Assembly: GCA_049603715.1 (NCBI GenBank)
Contig: JBMYSW010000006.1
Span: forward strand, 96,766-160,765
DNA from: Pontibacterium sp049603715
Lineage (GTDB): Bacteria > Pseudomonadota > Gammaproteobacteria > Pseudomonadales > Balneatricaceae
Reading direction: 5' to 3'
Length of the DNA: 64,000 nucleotides
In this document: piece after piece, positions 49,816 to 58,576 of the stretch
Layout of the letters: each line of letters opens with the position of its first letter
Position numbering within the stretch: position 1 is the stretch's first letter
Translations under genes and position numbers: made by a program
Notes under the pieces: generated by a model
Database searches by the model: none
What the model was told of the DNA's origin: nothing
Seen by the model: only the letters and a program-made list of their open reading frames with translations

Positions 49816-51012
49816 TTACCACTGTGGCATACCGTTTTGCATACGCAGCTCGCTAACAATAGCGCCCGCGAAACTTACACCCACTCGATCTAAAATCTGC
49901 TCCCAAAGCTGTGGTGCATAGGTGTAATCGTACAAGCGCTCAACACCCACGATCTCGCGCGCTACATAACTACTGCTACCCAAGCCATCGATTAACCCCA
50001 GGGTTAGGGCTTGCTCGCCATTCCACACCATACCCGTAAACAAGTCTTCGTCGTTGCTCAAACGCTCACCACGGCCTTTGCGCACGGCATCAATAAATTG
50101 CTGATGCGTACCCGCCAATACGGTTTGCCACTTTTCACGAGCATCAGGGCTTTGCGGCAAAAACGGGTCCAAAAACGCCTTATGCTCGCCTGACGTGTAA
50201 AGACGTCGCTCAACACCCAGCTTTTCAATAAGCTCTACAAAACCAAAACCGCCGGCTACAACACCAATCGAACCGACCAAACTGGCCTTATCGGCGTAGA
50301 TTTCATCTGCCGCCGCAGCGATGTAATAAGCACCTGACGCGCCGACATCGGTGATCACCGCATATACACGTTTTTCAGGGTTTAACGCTTTTAGGCGCAT
50401 CACTTCGTCGTAGATGTAACCCGCTTGAACAGGGCTTCCACCGGGGCTATTAATACGAAACAGCACCGCCTCAGCTTCTGGTGCTTCAAAGGCACTTCGC
50501 AATGCACCCACAATGGCATCAGCACTCGCCTCACTGTTTGCGCTTATTGGGCCATTTACATCAATTAATGCCACGTGCTGCTCTGGCTGTTCGTCGAGTA
50601 GATCTGCTTCGTTCGAGAAGTAGACAAAACCCAGCAAGGTAAAGAGGTACAAGAAGGTAAGCGACTTAAAAAAGATGCCCCAGCGACGCGCCGCCCGCTG
50701 CTCTCGCTGTAAGCCGTTCATAGTGCGCTCGATTAAGCGCCATTCTTTTGAGGACTCGGTTACCTCTAGGGGCTTTTTATTGGCTGAGGGCTCTCTATTA
50801 GCTGAGGGCTCTTCACCAGCAGACTGGACACCTGCATCAGGATCAGTGCTGGTTTTAGGCGAAACCGCGTCGCTCTCTTTAGCCTCATCCAGCTCAGCGT
50901 GAAAATCAGAGCCAGGCGTTAGCGTCTCATCTTCGTCATGTCCGCTGTTTTCAGCCTTTGTATCTAAATCTTCTTTTGGGCGCTCTTCTTCGCCCCAAAT
51001 ATTTTTTGACAT
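49816..51012 (-). CDS. S49-family signal peptide peptidase (SppA/SohB-like)
   Basis: Membrane-anchored serine peptidase (398 aa). Long acidic disordered N-terminus (about 100 residues, with repeated SANREPSANK), one membrane helix (SLTFLYLFTLLGFVYF), then the S49 core: RINSPGGSPVQAG, catalytic Ser in DVGASGAYYIAAAAD and Lys in ADKASLVGSIGV. Short single-repeat form. Sits downstream of a HAD phosphatase gene, as in pseudomonads. Confidence 0.92.
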   Translation of the reverse strand: MSKNIWGEEERPKEDLDTKAENSGHDEDETLTPGSDFHAELDEAKESDAVSPKTSTDPDAGVQSAGEEPSANREPSANKKPLEVTESSKEWRLIERTMNGLQREQRAARRWGIFFKSLTFLYLFTLLGFVYFSNEADLLDEQPEQHVALIDVNGPISANSEASADAIVGALRSAFEAPEAEAVLFRINSPGGSPVQAGYIYDEVMRLKALNPEKRVYAVITDVGASGAYYIAAAADEIYADKASLVGSIGVVAGGFGFVELIEKLGVERRLYTSGEHKAFLDPFLPQSPDAREKWQTVLAGTHQQFIDAVRKGRGERLSNDEDLFTGMVWNGEQALTLGLIDGLGSSSYVAREIVGVERLYDYTYAPQLWEQILDRVGVSFAGAIVSELRMQNGMPQW

Positions 51013-51026
51013 TGTGGCCTAGTACC

Positions 51027-51671
51027 TTACTTCAATAACCAATTCTCAAGATCGACAAACTTATTCATCACCAACTTAGGCTCGTATGGCAGCAGCCGCT
51101 CAACGGCATGAGCACCGTAACTTGTCGCTACAACATGCATCCCAGCGCGCTGACCCATTTCTAAATCGTACTCCGTATCCCCCACCATCAGGGTATCGTT
51201 GGGCGTTAACGACAAGTGAGTTAATATCTCATGCAGCATTTGCGGATGAGGTTTAGACTGAGTTTCATCAGCACAACGCGTAATGCTAAACAAGGAATCA
51301 GTATCCGTCTCCGCCAAAACACGATCTAAGCCTTTACGGCTTTTACCTGTCGCAATTGCCAAGGTATAACCCTGCTCTTTAAGTCGAGTTAGGGATTCAT
51401 GAGCCCCATCAAACAACTGAGCGGGGGTATCGTCGTCCGATAAATAGTACTGACTGTAACGAGCTTTCATTTGCTCCAAGTCATTGTCCGCAATACCAGG
51501 CATTAAGGTGCGTATCGCCTCAGGCAACCCTAAACCAATAATATTTTTAACTGCATCGGCGCTTAGAGGCTCCAGTGAGAGCGATAACGAAGCCTTCTGC
51601 ATACTCGACACGATACGTGCCGTTGAATTAATGACGGTTCCATCCCAATCAAATATTAATGCTTTATACAC
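51027..51671 (-). CDS. HAD-superfamily phosphatase (Gph-like)
   Basis: Protein of 214 aa. IFDWDGTVINS with nucleophile Asp, IATGKSRKGLDRVL, KPHPQMLHE and VGDTEYDLEMGQRAG complete the HAD motifs I-IV. In pseudomonads this gene follows rluC. Here rluC is absent and nsrR lies divergently. GTG start at 51671 has AGGGG before it; the longer TTG-initiated frame is unlikely. Confidence 0.88.
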   Translation of the reverse strand: MYKALIFDWDGTVINSTARIVSSMQKASLSLSLEPLSADAVKNIIGLGLPEAIRTLMPGIADNDLEQMKARYSQYYLSDDDTPAQLFDGAHESLTRLKEQGYTLAIATGKSRKGLDRVLAETDTDSLFSITRCADETQSKPHPQMLHEILTHLSLTPNDTLMVGDTEYDLEMGQRAGMHVVATSYGAHAVERLLPYEPKLVMNKFVDLENWLLK

Positions 51672-51846
51672 ACAAAACCCCTGTCTAGACGGCAAAACGT
51701 CGCAATTGCGATGCAAACCCTAGTCAAATTAGAAAAAACGGCTAAAAATAGATTTCAATAACATCTTTTCAACGAAGTTAGTTGAACGACGCGGAGCGGT
51801 TACGTATAGTCGCCCCCTACCTTTGCACTTACGATTAGGCTAATAC

Positions 51847-52278
51847 ATGCAGCTCAGCCGCTTTACAGATTACACCTTACGTGTACTTATTTACGTTGCG
51901 ATGAATAATGATCGTCGTACAACACTCACAGAAATTGCAGACTTTTATGGCATTTCGGCTGAACACCTGCGAAAAGTAGTCCATAGCCTGTCAAAATCTG
52001 GCTACTTAGAGACCTTTCGTGGCAAAAACGGCGGCTTGCAACTGGGCATGCCCGCGTCAGATATCAATATAGGCAAGATAGTAGCGCAAGCAGAAGGCAA
52101 TGAACAACTCATTGATTGTGAAGGCCAAAACTGCCTTCTTGCAAACTGCTGCTCACTTCGAGGAGCCCTTGCTCAAGCCCATCGAGCGTTTCTTTCTACG
52201 CTCGGGCAATACAACCTAGAGCAAGTGTTACAAAACCCCAATATGCAAAGCACACTGATCGCAACCGATAAGGCATAA
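51847..52278 (+). CDS. nsrR: Rrf2-family regulator, probable nitric-oxide sensor NsrR
   Basis: Winged-helix regulator (143 aa) with Fe-S cluster. The start MQLSRFTDYTLRVLIYVAMN and RGKNGGLQLGMPASDINIG match NsrR. Cys spacing C-x4-C-x5-C (CEGQNCLLANCC) equals that of E. coli NsrR, with one extra Cys. NsrR represses NO-detoxification genes; none is adjacent. Divergent from the HAD gene. Confidence 0.85.
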   Translation: MQLSRFTDYTLRVLIYVAMNNDRRTTLTEIADFYGISAEHLRKVVHSLSKSGYLETFRGKNGGLQLGMPASDINIGKIVAQAEGNEQLIDCEGQNCLLANCCSLRGALAQAHRAFLSTLGQYNLEQVLQNPNMQSTLIATDKA

Positions 52279-52304
52279 AAAACGGGCACTCAGCCCGTTT
52301 TTTA
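52278..52304 (+). terminator. bidirectional terminator between nsrR and rraA
   Basis: AAAACGGGC-ACTCA-GCCCGTTTTTT; symmetrical A and T runs serve both strands. Confidence 0.93.
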
Positions 52305-52320
52305 TTCTAGCCTTGGTCTT

Positions 52321-52812
52321 TTATGCGTCTTCTAAGACTAAGGCTTTTGGCGAAACCAAGATCCCATTGTTATCAGCATAAACGTATTCGCCCGGTGTAA
52401 AGGTCACACCGCCAAAGGTCACAGGAATATTTAGCTCACCCAAACCTTTCTTTTCAGTCTTCATTGGGTGGGTACCCAAAGCGGCAACACCCAAGTCCGT
52501 ATCACCAATGGCGTTTACATCGCGAATGCAACCGTAGATGATGATGCCTTCCCACTCGTTTTTTGCGGCTTTTTCGGCAAGCATATCGCCAAGCATTGCG
52601 CGACGCATTGAGCCGCCACCATCAACAACCAACACTTTGCCTTTGCCTGGTGTCGCCACCATCTCGCGCACTTTCGAGTTATCTTCAAACGCTTTAAGTG
52701 TGACTATTTCGCCACCAAAGCGCTCTTTGCCACCAAAGTTACCAAACATAGGCTCGACCACAGTGACAAGGTCTTCAAATTGGTCGCAAAGTTCGGGTAG
52801 TAAATCGTCCAT
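52321..52812 (-). CDS. rraA: ribonuclease E activity regulator RraA
   Basis: RraA (163 aa) binds RNase E and the degradosome to slow mRNA decay. FGGKERFGGEIVTLKAFEDN, VDGGGSMRRAMLGDMLAE and WEGIIIYGCIRDV are the family blocks. I prefer ATG 52812 (AGGAG at 5-nt spacing) to the GTG at 52818. Confidence 0.94.
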   Translation of the reverse strand: MDDLLPELCDQFEDLVTVVEPMFGNFGGKERFGGEIVTLKAFEDNSKVREMVATPGKGKVLVVDGGGSMRRAMLGDMLAEKAAKNEWEGIIIYGCIRDVNAIGDTDLGVAALGTHPMKTEKKGLGELNIPVTFGGVTFTPGEYVYADNNGILVSPKALVLEDA

Positions 52813-52984
52813 ACGCACTCCTTGGGATACAGTCAGTTTGTCGTATCAAAAAATAGTTACGAACATCATACGCCCGAAAACCAGATAACTCACTTAAACC
52901 AAAGGCCTGTTTTAAATAAAAAAGCAGATGCAAAAAAGTAAAACCAAAGGCTTAACGTGTAACGATAAGTCTTTGTATTTAATA

Positions 52985-53818
52985 CTAATCTACGATTCGC
53001 GTACCCTGAGCACTGGTTGTAATTTTGCCTTGCTTAAGCAAACCACCAATGGCTTGTTTAAAGGCTTTTTTACTTACACCAAAAATACGAGCGATTTCTT
53101 GAGGGTCACTTTTATCACACAGAGGTGTAAAGCCGCCGGCCGCTTCAATGTGTTCTAAAAGCTTTTGCTGGAGTGGTTCAATACGCTTGTAACCGAGAGG
53201 CTCTAACTGGATATCAAGGCGACTATCTTCACGCACGCGCTTCACAAACCCTTTGGTCTTGTAGCCAATGCGCAACGACTTAAAAGTCATTGAATTGTGA
53301 ATTAGGCCCCAATATTGGTTATTAACCGACACCTTGTAACCTAAATCGGTTTTTTGGCAAACGGTAATATCAACCTCACGTCCTGCTTTAAAGCCTTCTG
53401 TTTCGGTAGATAAAAAGCGATCTAAACGTGCCGACGCACAAATGCGGCCTTGGTTGTCGACGTAAATGTAAACCACCATTTTACGCCCCTGCACCGGCTT
53501 AAACTTGCGCGATTCAGAGAACGGCAAAAACAAGTCACGAGACAAACCCCAGTCCAAAAAAGCACCAAAGTCGGTCACAGACACCACTGACAGCTCAGCG
53601 ACTTCTCCCACATTGGCAATCGCCATTTTTTCGCTGGCTAGGTAGTACCCGTCTTGGTCGTGATAAACAAAAACATCAAGTTCATCACCCGCCGCGTAAG
53701 ATTTTGACGCCTCCTTGGTGGGAAGTAACACAGCACCGTCTTCACCGCCATCAAGCAAATAACCTTGCGCTGACGAACGAATAACAGACAATTTATTGGG
53801 GTGGCCGAGGTTTAACAA
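52985..53818 (-). CDS. S1-like RNA-binding protein CvfB family
   Basis: Protein of 277 aa of the CvfB/YitL family: three S1-type OB domains (e.g. VSVTDFGAFLDWGLSRDLFLPF) and a C-terminal winged helix (DPQEIARIFGVSKKAFKQAI). Acts on RNA in the cytoplasm; post-transcriptional regulator in other bacteria. TTG start (L-N-L-G-H follows) with GGAG nine bases upstream, as no ATG fits the family N-terminus. Confidence 0.88.
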   Translation of the reverse strand: MLNLGHPNKLSVIRSSAQGYLLDGGEDGAVLLPTKEASKSYAAGDELDVFVYHDQDGYYLASEKMAIANVGEVAELSVVSVTDFGAFLDWGLSRDLFLPFSESRKFKPVQGRKMVVYIYVDNQGRICASARLDRFLSTETEGFKAGREVDITVCQKTDLGYKVSVNNQYWGLIHNSMTFKSLRIGYKTKGFVKRVREDSRLDIQLEPLGYKRIEPLQQKLLEHIEAAGGFTPLCDKSDPQEIARIFGVSKKAFKQAIGGLLKQGKITTSAQGTRIVD

Positions 53819-53911
53819 AGAGGCGATCTCCAGAGTGCATTCAATTGATGTGCTATTATAGCCAAAAGGCGCACAACTCTCTATTGAGGTCGAATGTCAG
53901 GCACTAAAAAC

Positions 53912-54017
53912 AAAAAACCACCTAGCGCGAAGAGCGTTAGGTGGTCTAGGGGCGCTTAGGGCGCCAAACCTCTTGAACTTACCCCCGCTTTCCTTGCGAG
54001 GTGTAACGGCGTTCAAG
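53912..54017 (-). terminator. structured 3' UTR and terminator of the 81-aa membrane protein gene
   Basis: Directly after the stop the minus-strand RNA folds into CTTGAAC...GTTCAAG (54017-53972) around an inner CCTCGC/GCGGGG stem. A GGCGC/GCGCC hairpin (53965-53951) follows, and finally ACCACCTAACGC...GCGCTAGGTGGT + TTTTTTG (53945-53912), a strong terminator. Such ordered folding could also mark a 3'-end-derived small RNA. Confidence 0.75.
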
Positions 54018-54031
54018 CCAGAACGAAAATC

Positions 54032-54277
54032 TTAGGCGTTTTGCATACGCGCTAAATGCGCACGTGTCACAGTCACCATTTTGAAGTTAACCCAACTAAA
54101 CGACAGGGCTACACATGCACATACAACTTTAAGCGCAACCGCGATGTTTAGCGCCATACCGGTGCTAATGTCGTTGATTGCTGAAGCCATCATGAAGATA
54201 GCGGAAACTGCAAATGCCAAAGAAACTACAACGGCGAATACTTGCTTGAACTTTAGAGAAGATGCGTTTTGAGTCAT
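54032..54277 (-). CDS. 81-aa membrane protein of unknown function
   Basis: Two hydrophobic helices (FAVVVSLAFAVSAIFMMASA and NIAVALKVVCACVALSFSWV) joined by a short NDISTGMAL loop, with a basic C-terminus (TRAHLARMQNA). Not recognised. ATG 54277 preferred (AGAGGGA upstream); the frame begins at 54313. Its own terminator and a long non-coding upstream stretch suggest a single-gene, regulated unit. Confidence 0.7.
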   Translation of the reverse strand: MTQNASSLKFKQVFAVVVSLAFAVSAIFMMASAINDISTGMALNIAVALKVVCACVALSFSWVNFKMVTVTRAHLARMQNA

Positions 54278-54910
54278 GATAATTCCCTCTTGACTGTGGT
54301 CTAACGTTTGCACCGACGGTGCTGCTTACATACAACCGTAAGCGAATACGGTAATAATGGGTTTTAACACCCGTACTTTGGAAGGAGCGACAACATATAA
54401 AAACTGCTTCTTCTTACTTAACTTGGACGCTGCTGTTGCGTCTCAACCTTATGTGCCTATCTTAGACAGCAAAGGTTTCAAATATATTTCAATAAATGCA
54501 TTAAGGGTGCCAACTTTCAAAAAAACAAAAAACAAATCATAAGATATTGATTTTACGTGATATTTTTTTGAGCCATACTAAAGTCGACTGCAGCCACCTC
54601 TTTCGAATACATCTATTTATATAGCTGCACGCACTAAAACAGTATTTTAACTGCATCTTATGAGTGCTCGATCAAGCCGTAGCCCTTACTTTCTCCGATT
54701 TATAGCCACTCTACGCCGCTTACCCGATCAATGACTTGCGCTTAATCAACATTACCTAATCTCGGCACTGGCTTAAAACAGCCCTCTCCCCTGTTTAACT
54801 TAAATGTGACCTTTCTATTCGAAGCACTATCATCATCTATAAATTAGATAACGGTATAATTAAACATAGTACAAGCATCACTGTTTAACTCTCAACTCCG
54901 TACCCGCGGG
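54278..54910. other. non-coding stretch between 81-aa protein and ppsA
   Basis: No convincing gene. A 61-codon plus-strand frame at 54357-54542 lacks a ribosome site and recognisable sequence. Small palindromes occur (CCGTaagcgaatACGG near 54335-54350; GGGTTTTAACACCC at 54359-54372) in what is probably the promoter of the minus-strand 81-aa gene. The rest is AT-rich filler with many stops. Confidence 0.5.
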
Positions 54911-54942
54911 CAAAAAAAAAGACCAAGCATGAGAGCTTAGCC
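54911..54942 (-). terminator. terminator after ppsA-like gene
   Basis: GGCTAAGC-TCTCAT-GCTTGGTC (8 bp with two G-U pairs) followed by nine T on the minus strand. Confidence 0.85.
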
Positions 54943-54978
54943 TTTTGTAGATTTTGGTGTTTGCTATGACGGATAAGT

Positions 54979-57354
54979 TTAGCTTTCCGCCAATGAGAAC
55001 CAAGTATCTAGAATTGAGTCTGGGTTGAGCGACAAGCCCTCTACGCCGATCTCCATTAGCCACTTAGCCACATCTGGGTAGTCCGACGGGCCTTGGCCAC
55101 ACAGGGTCACTGCCTTTCCAAGTCGTTTACACTCTTTAACAACCTGTAAAATTAAGCGCTGAACTGACTCATCTCGTTCATTAAACAAGTGCGCCAATTG
55201 ATGTGAATCTCGATCCACACCCAGCGTTAGTTGGGTAAGGTCGTTTGAGCCAATGGAATAGCCGTCGAAGTAAGCTAAAAACTGGTCAGCCAAAATGATA
55301 TTCGATGGAATCTCACACATCATAACCACTTTAAGCCCCCGCTCACCCCGCTTAAGCCCATTCTCTGCCAGCAGGTCAGTCACTTGACTCGCCTCTGCCA
55401 CGGTACGGACAAAAGGCACCATAATCTGTACGTTATCAAAGCCCATGTCTTCACGAACCCGTTTTAGGGCTTGGCACTCTAGCTCAAAACAGCCACGAAA
55501 CTCTTCAGAGACATAGCGGGTGGCACCACGCAAACCCAGTAAGGGGTTCTCTTCGTGGGTCTCGTAAAGGTCACCGCCAATAAGGTGACTGTACTCATTC
55601 GATTTAAAGTCTGATAGGCGCACGGTAACAGGCTTAGGATAAAAGGCCGCTGCTAGTGTCGCGATTCCCTCCACCAGCCGATTAATATAAAACTCCATTG
55701 GGCTGGCGTAACCTTCACAACGACGCTCAATAGTCGCTTTAAGCGCCTCTGGTGCCATATCCACATCTAAAATAGCTTTAGGGTGGATACCAATCATGCG
55801 GTTGATAATAAATTCTAGACGCGCAAGCCCAAGGCCGGCATTTGGCAAGCTGCGCAATTCAAATGCGCGATCGGGGTTACCCGTGGTCATTAAGACATCA
55901 ATGGGTAACTCGGGCAACGATTGAGCAGTGCTTTCGTGGTGTTCAAATTCAAGATTACCAAGATACACTCGGCCGGCATCGCCTTCGGCGCAGGAAACGG
56001 TCACCGGCTGCCCAGGGCCCAAACGCTCGGTCGCATCACCACAGCCTACGATAGCTGGAATACCTAACTCACGCGCGGCAATAGCAGTATGGCAAGTGCG
56101 CCCTCCACGGTCGGTAATCACTCCCGCGGCTCTGCGCAAATAAGGCTCCCATTTAGGCTCTGTGGCTTCAGCAACGATAATGTCTTGGTCGCTGATGGAC
56201 TCCAAGTCGTGCTTATTACGAATAATCCGCACACGCCCCGAGCTGATTTTGTGGCCAATAGCGCGACCTTCACAAATCATCGTACCGCTTTCTTTAAGCA
56301 GGTACTTCTCGACCGCTGAGCCGTGGTTCACCACTTCTTGCACCATCGGCTCGATGGTAGTGATATAGGTTTGCTCTGTCGCCAAATCAGTGTACCAACC
56401 CAGCTTAACGGGCGCGCCAAAAAGGCGCTCCAGCTCGACCGAGGCACGTACCAATGGCGTCAGCTTGCCATCATCAACACAAAAGCGACGGCGCTTGTCT
56501 GCCGCAGTCGGCTCTACGCGGTAGCTGCACTCACCACGTTGACCGTCGCGATCTAGACCATCTTTATCAAGCACGGCAGTGCGCTGCTTGGCACCTAAGC
56601 TGCGCTTAAGGGTTGCTGGGCGACCTTCTAGGCAGGTGCGCTTGTGCACACAAAATTCATCATCAAAGATACCCGCGCGCGAGTCTTGCGCAGGCATACC
56701 GTAGTTAGCACGAACAGTGACCACATCCGCAAAACTGGTCTCACTGTCTTTAGACACCAGCGTACCCGAGATAATCTCGTCGGATAGTGGCACTTTTTGA
56801 ATAAGAATCGCCACACTCTGACAAATACCCTGCCAGCCCTCATGCCCACCAAAGCCATAAGTGTTCCGGTCGATCAAAGAGATAAGCTGGTGCTTGATGT
56901 GGTTTTTAAGCACCTCAGGCGTGGTAGAAAACATGGTGAAGGGTAGAAGCTTTTTAAGGTGACGGTATTCGGTTTGGTCTGTAAACACCGGCCTTACGGC
57001 ATACACCTCGCCTTCTTTCAAAGGTAGCTCGGCTATGGCGCTGGCAAGTTCGCGGGTGAGCTGTGCCGGCAAAGGCAAATCGTGTAGCGCTGCGCGTACT
57101 TGCTCAGCGGCAAAATCAAGGGTGGTTTTATTAGATAGGTCGACCTGAAAACTATGGGTACGGATAACATCTGCCCATGTTTCTTGATTAAATACGTGAG
57201 AGCAAGCAGCGGGCAACATACACCACGCCACCAGCGCATCGATTCCCTCAAGACCAAGGTGAGGTGTTTTTGCTAACAGCGAGAGTGCATCCCCCGCCTC
57301 AACTTCGCTCGATACATTAAGGCGCTCTAAATCTAAAATATATTGGTCTACCAA
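54979..57354 (-). CDS. ppsA: phosphoenolpyruvate synthase-like protein with degenerate ATP-grasp half
   Basis: Length (791 aa) and C-terminal two thirds are PpsA: phosphohistidine domain DRGGRTCHTAIAAREL (His422; Thr420 is the PpsR target in the family), RLSDFKSNEY, ENPLLGLRGATRYV, GSNDLTQLTLGVDRD and LCGQGPSDYPD. The N-terminal nucleotide-binding part departs strongly. GGKNASLGE becomes EAGDALSLL, AVRSSATAEDLP becomes AVRPVFTDQTE, and GLGE..VQG is not recognisable. DIEW and QARPE become KLGW and TIEPM near residues 317-337. The usual ATP ligands thus appear lost. TTG start, weak site. Divergent from ppsR as in other gammaproteobacteria. Catalytic competence is uncertain. Confidence 0.85.
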   Translation of the reverse strand: MVDQYILDLERLNVSSEVEAGDALSLLAKTPHLGLEGIDALVAWCMLPAACSHVFNQETWADVIRTHSFQVDLSNKTTLDFAAEQVRAALHDLPLPAQLTRELASAIAELPLKEGEVYAVRPVFTDQTEYRHLKKLLPFTMFSTTPEVLKNHIKHQLISLIDRNTYGFGGHEGWQGICQSVAILIQKVPLSDEIISGTLVSKDSETSFADVVTVRANYGMPAQDSRAGIFDDEFCVHKRTCLEGRPATLKRSLGAKQRTAVLDKDGLDRDGQRGECSYRVEPTAADKRRRFCVDDGKLTPLVRASVELERLFGAPVKLGWYTDLATEQTYITTIEPMVQEVVNHGSAVEKYLLKESGTMICEGRAIGHKISSGRVRIIRNKHDLESISDQDIIVAEATEPKWEPYLRRAAGVITDRGGRTCHTAIAARELGIPAIVGCGDATERLGPGQPVTVSCAEGDAGRVYLGNLEFEHHESTAQSLPELPIDVLMTTGNPDRAFELRSLPNAGLGLARLEFIINRMIGIHPKAILDVDMAPEALKATIERRCEGYASPMEFYINRLVEGIATLAAAFYPKPVTVRLSDFKSNEYSHLIGGDLYETHEENPLLGLRGATRYVSEEFRGCFELECQALKRVREDMGFDNVQIMVPFVRTVAEASQVTDLLAENGLKRGERGLKVVMMCEIPSNIILADQFLAYFDGYSIGSNDLTQLTLGVDRDSHQLAHLFNERDESVQRLILQVVKECKRLGKAVTLCGQGPSDYPDVAKWLMEIGVEGLSLNPDSILDTWFSLAES

Positions 57355-57540
57355 ACCCTTACCCCAGCTCTTTTTAGTGACTTAACAACCCGCTGTAAGA
57401 ATAAAAATAATTGCGGACACCTACATGATACTTCAATTCAACCGTCTAAATCGATGAAGAATGGCAGCCTTTGATGACTTAGCAATGAAACAGCAAAAAT
57501 AAAGCCCGCGAGCCTGCACTCACATCAGCGATAAATGATT

Positions 57541-57546
57541 TATAAT
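57541..57546 (+). promoter_or_regulatory. -10 box of ppsR promoter
   Basis: Perfect TATAAT 34 bp before the ppsR ATG; no good -35 at 16-18 bp, so activator help or weak expression is likely. Confidence 0.45.
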
Positions 57547-57580
57547 AAGGCGCTCTCGCTAACTCGCTTAAGTTTGGTTT

Positions 57581-58390
57581 ATGAAACGCACAGCCTATTT
57601 TATCTCGGACGGCACAGGCATTACGGCCTCAGCCCTAGGAAACAGTCTTTTGGCGCAGTTTCCCGGCATCACCTTTGACCGGGTGACACTGCCCTACATC
57701 ACCACGCCTGCGCAGGCCCAAGAGGTGGTTAACACCATCAACCAAAACTGCGCCCGTTCCGAGCAACGCCCTATTGTGTTTGACACCTTGGTAAATGCCG
57801 ATATTCGTCAAATCATTCGCCAAGCCGATGCCATGAACATAGATGTATTTTCGGCATTTTTAGCGCCTCTTGAGCAAGAGTTAGATACGCGCTCATCCTA
57901 TTCCGTCGGTCGCGCTCATGCGATTAAAGAACGTGGGCGCTACAGCGATCGAATCGAAGCGGTAAATTTTGCCATGCAAGCCGACGATGGTTCGCGCACC
58001 AATCATTACGAAGATGCGCAAATTATATTAGTGGGCGTCAGCCGCTGCGGAAAAACTCCCACCTGCCTTTATATGGCCATGCAGTTTGGTATTCGTGCAG
58101 CTAACTTCCCTATTACCGAGGACGACTTGGAGTTTGCGAAGCTTCCTGCTGCGTTAGCGCCTTATCGCGACAAGCTCTTTGGTTTAACCATCGACCCATT
58201 ACAGCTGGCCGCCGTTCGCCATGAGCGCCGACCAGATACGCGTTACGCGTCGCTTTCGCAGTGTGAGTTTGAAGTGGATGCCGTAGAAAAGATTTTGTTG
58301 CGCCAGCGTATTCCACACCTCAACTCAACGAATTTCTCGGTAGAAGAGTTGGCAACAAAAATCATGAGCGAAATGCAGCTAAGCCGTTAA
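57581..58390 (+). CDS. ppsR: PEP synthase regulatory protein PpsR (DUF299 kinase/pyrophosphorylase)
   Basis: Bifunctional regulator (269 aa) that phosphorylates and dephosphorylates PpsA on Thr next to its catalytic His. Start FISDGTGITASALGNSLLAQF, P-loop GVSRCGKTPTCLYMAMQ, and NFPITEDDLE are typical. Divergent from the ppsA-like gene with a 226-bp region between; the target Thr is still present in that protein. Confidence 0.95.
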   Translation: MKRTAYFISDGTGITASALGNSLLAQFPGITFDRVTLPYITTPAQAQEVVNTINQNCARSEQRPIVFDTLVNADIRQIIRQADAMNIDVFSAFLAPLEQELDTRSSYSVGRAHAIKERGRYSDRIEAVNFAMQADDGSRTNHYEDAQIILVGVSRCGKTPTCLYMAMQFGIRAANFPITEDDLEFAKLPAALAPYRDKLFGLTIDPLQLAAVRHERRPDTRYASLSQCEFEVDAVEKILLRQRIPHLNSTNFSVEELATKIMSEMQLSR

Positions 58391-58411
58391 TCGCTTGGCT
58401 GATCTCAAGCG

Positions 58412-58564
58412 TTACTTATGCGTAGCGCTTGGGTCACCTGAGTTTTGCGCCGCCTGCTCAGCCTTCCAACGCGCTAAGTCCTCATAATAAAGGTCCCAAA
58501 CGCAAGGCTCACAGCCGCCTTCACAGCATTCGTACTCGCCCGGTGGCGTTGGCTTTTCCATCAT
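58412..58564 (-). CDS. 50-aa cysteine-rich oxidoreductase-like domain protein
   Basis: Small gene read directly: MMEKPTPPGEYECCEGGCEP, then CVWDLYYEDLARWKAEQA and a short polar tail. CC-x3-C-x2-CVWDxY is the signature of the short oxidoreductase-like family (also in OXLD1). Probably metal- or disulfide-binding; role unknown. GAGGTG ribosome site; ATG at 58564 or 58561. Downstream of the MscS-type gene by 12 bp, likely co-transcribed. Confidence 0.85.
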   Translation of the reverse strand: MMEKPTPPGEYECCEGGCEPCVWDLYYEDLARWKAEQAAQNSGDPSATHK

Positions 58565-58576
58565 AGCGACACCTCA

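Noticed and set aside
54357..54542. 61-codon frame on the plus strand in the gap before ppsA
   Set aside because: No ribosome site, ordinary AT-rich sequence, and it overlaps the likely promoter of the 81-aa gene.
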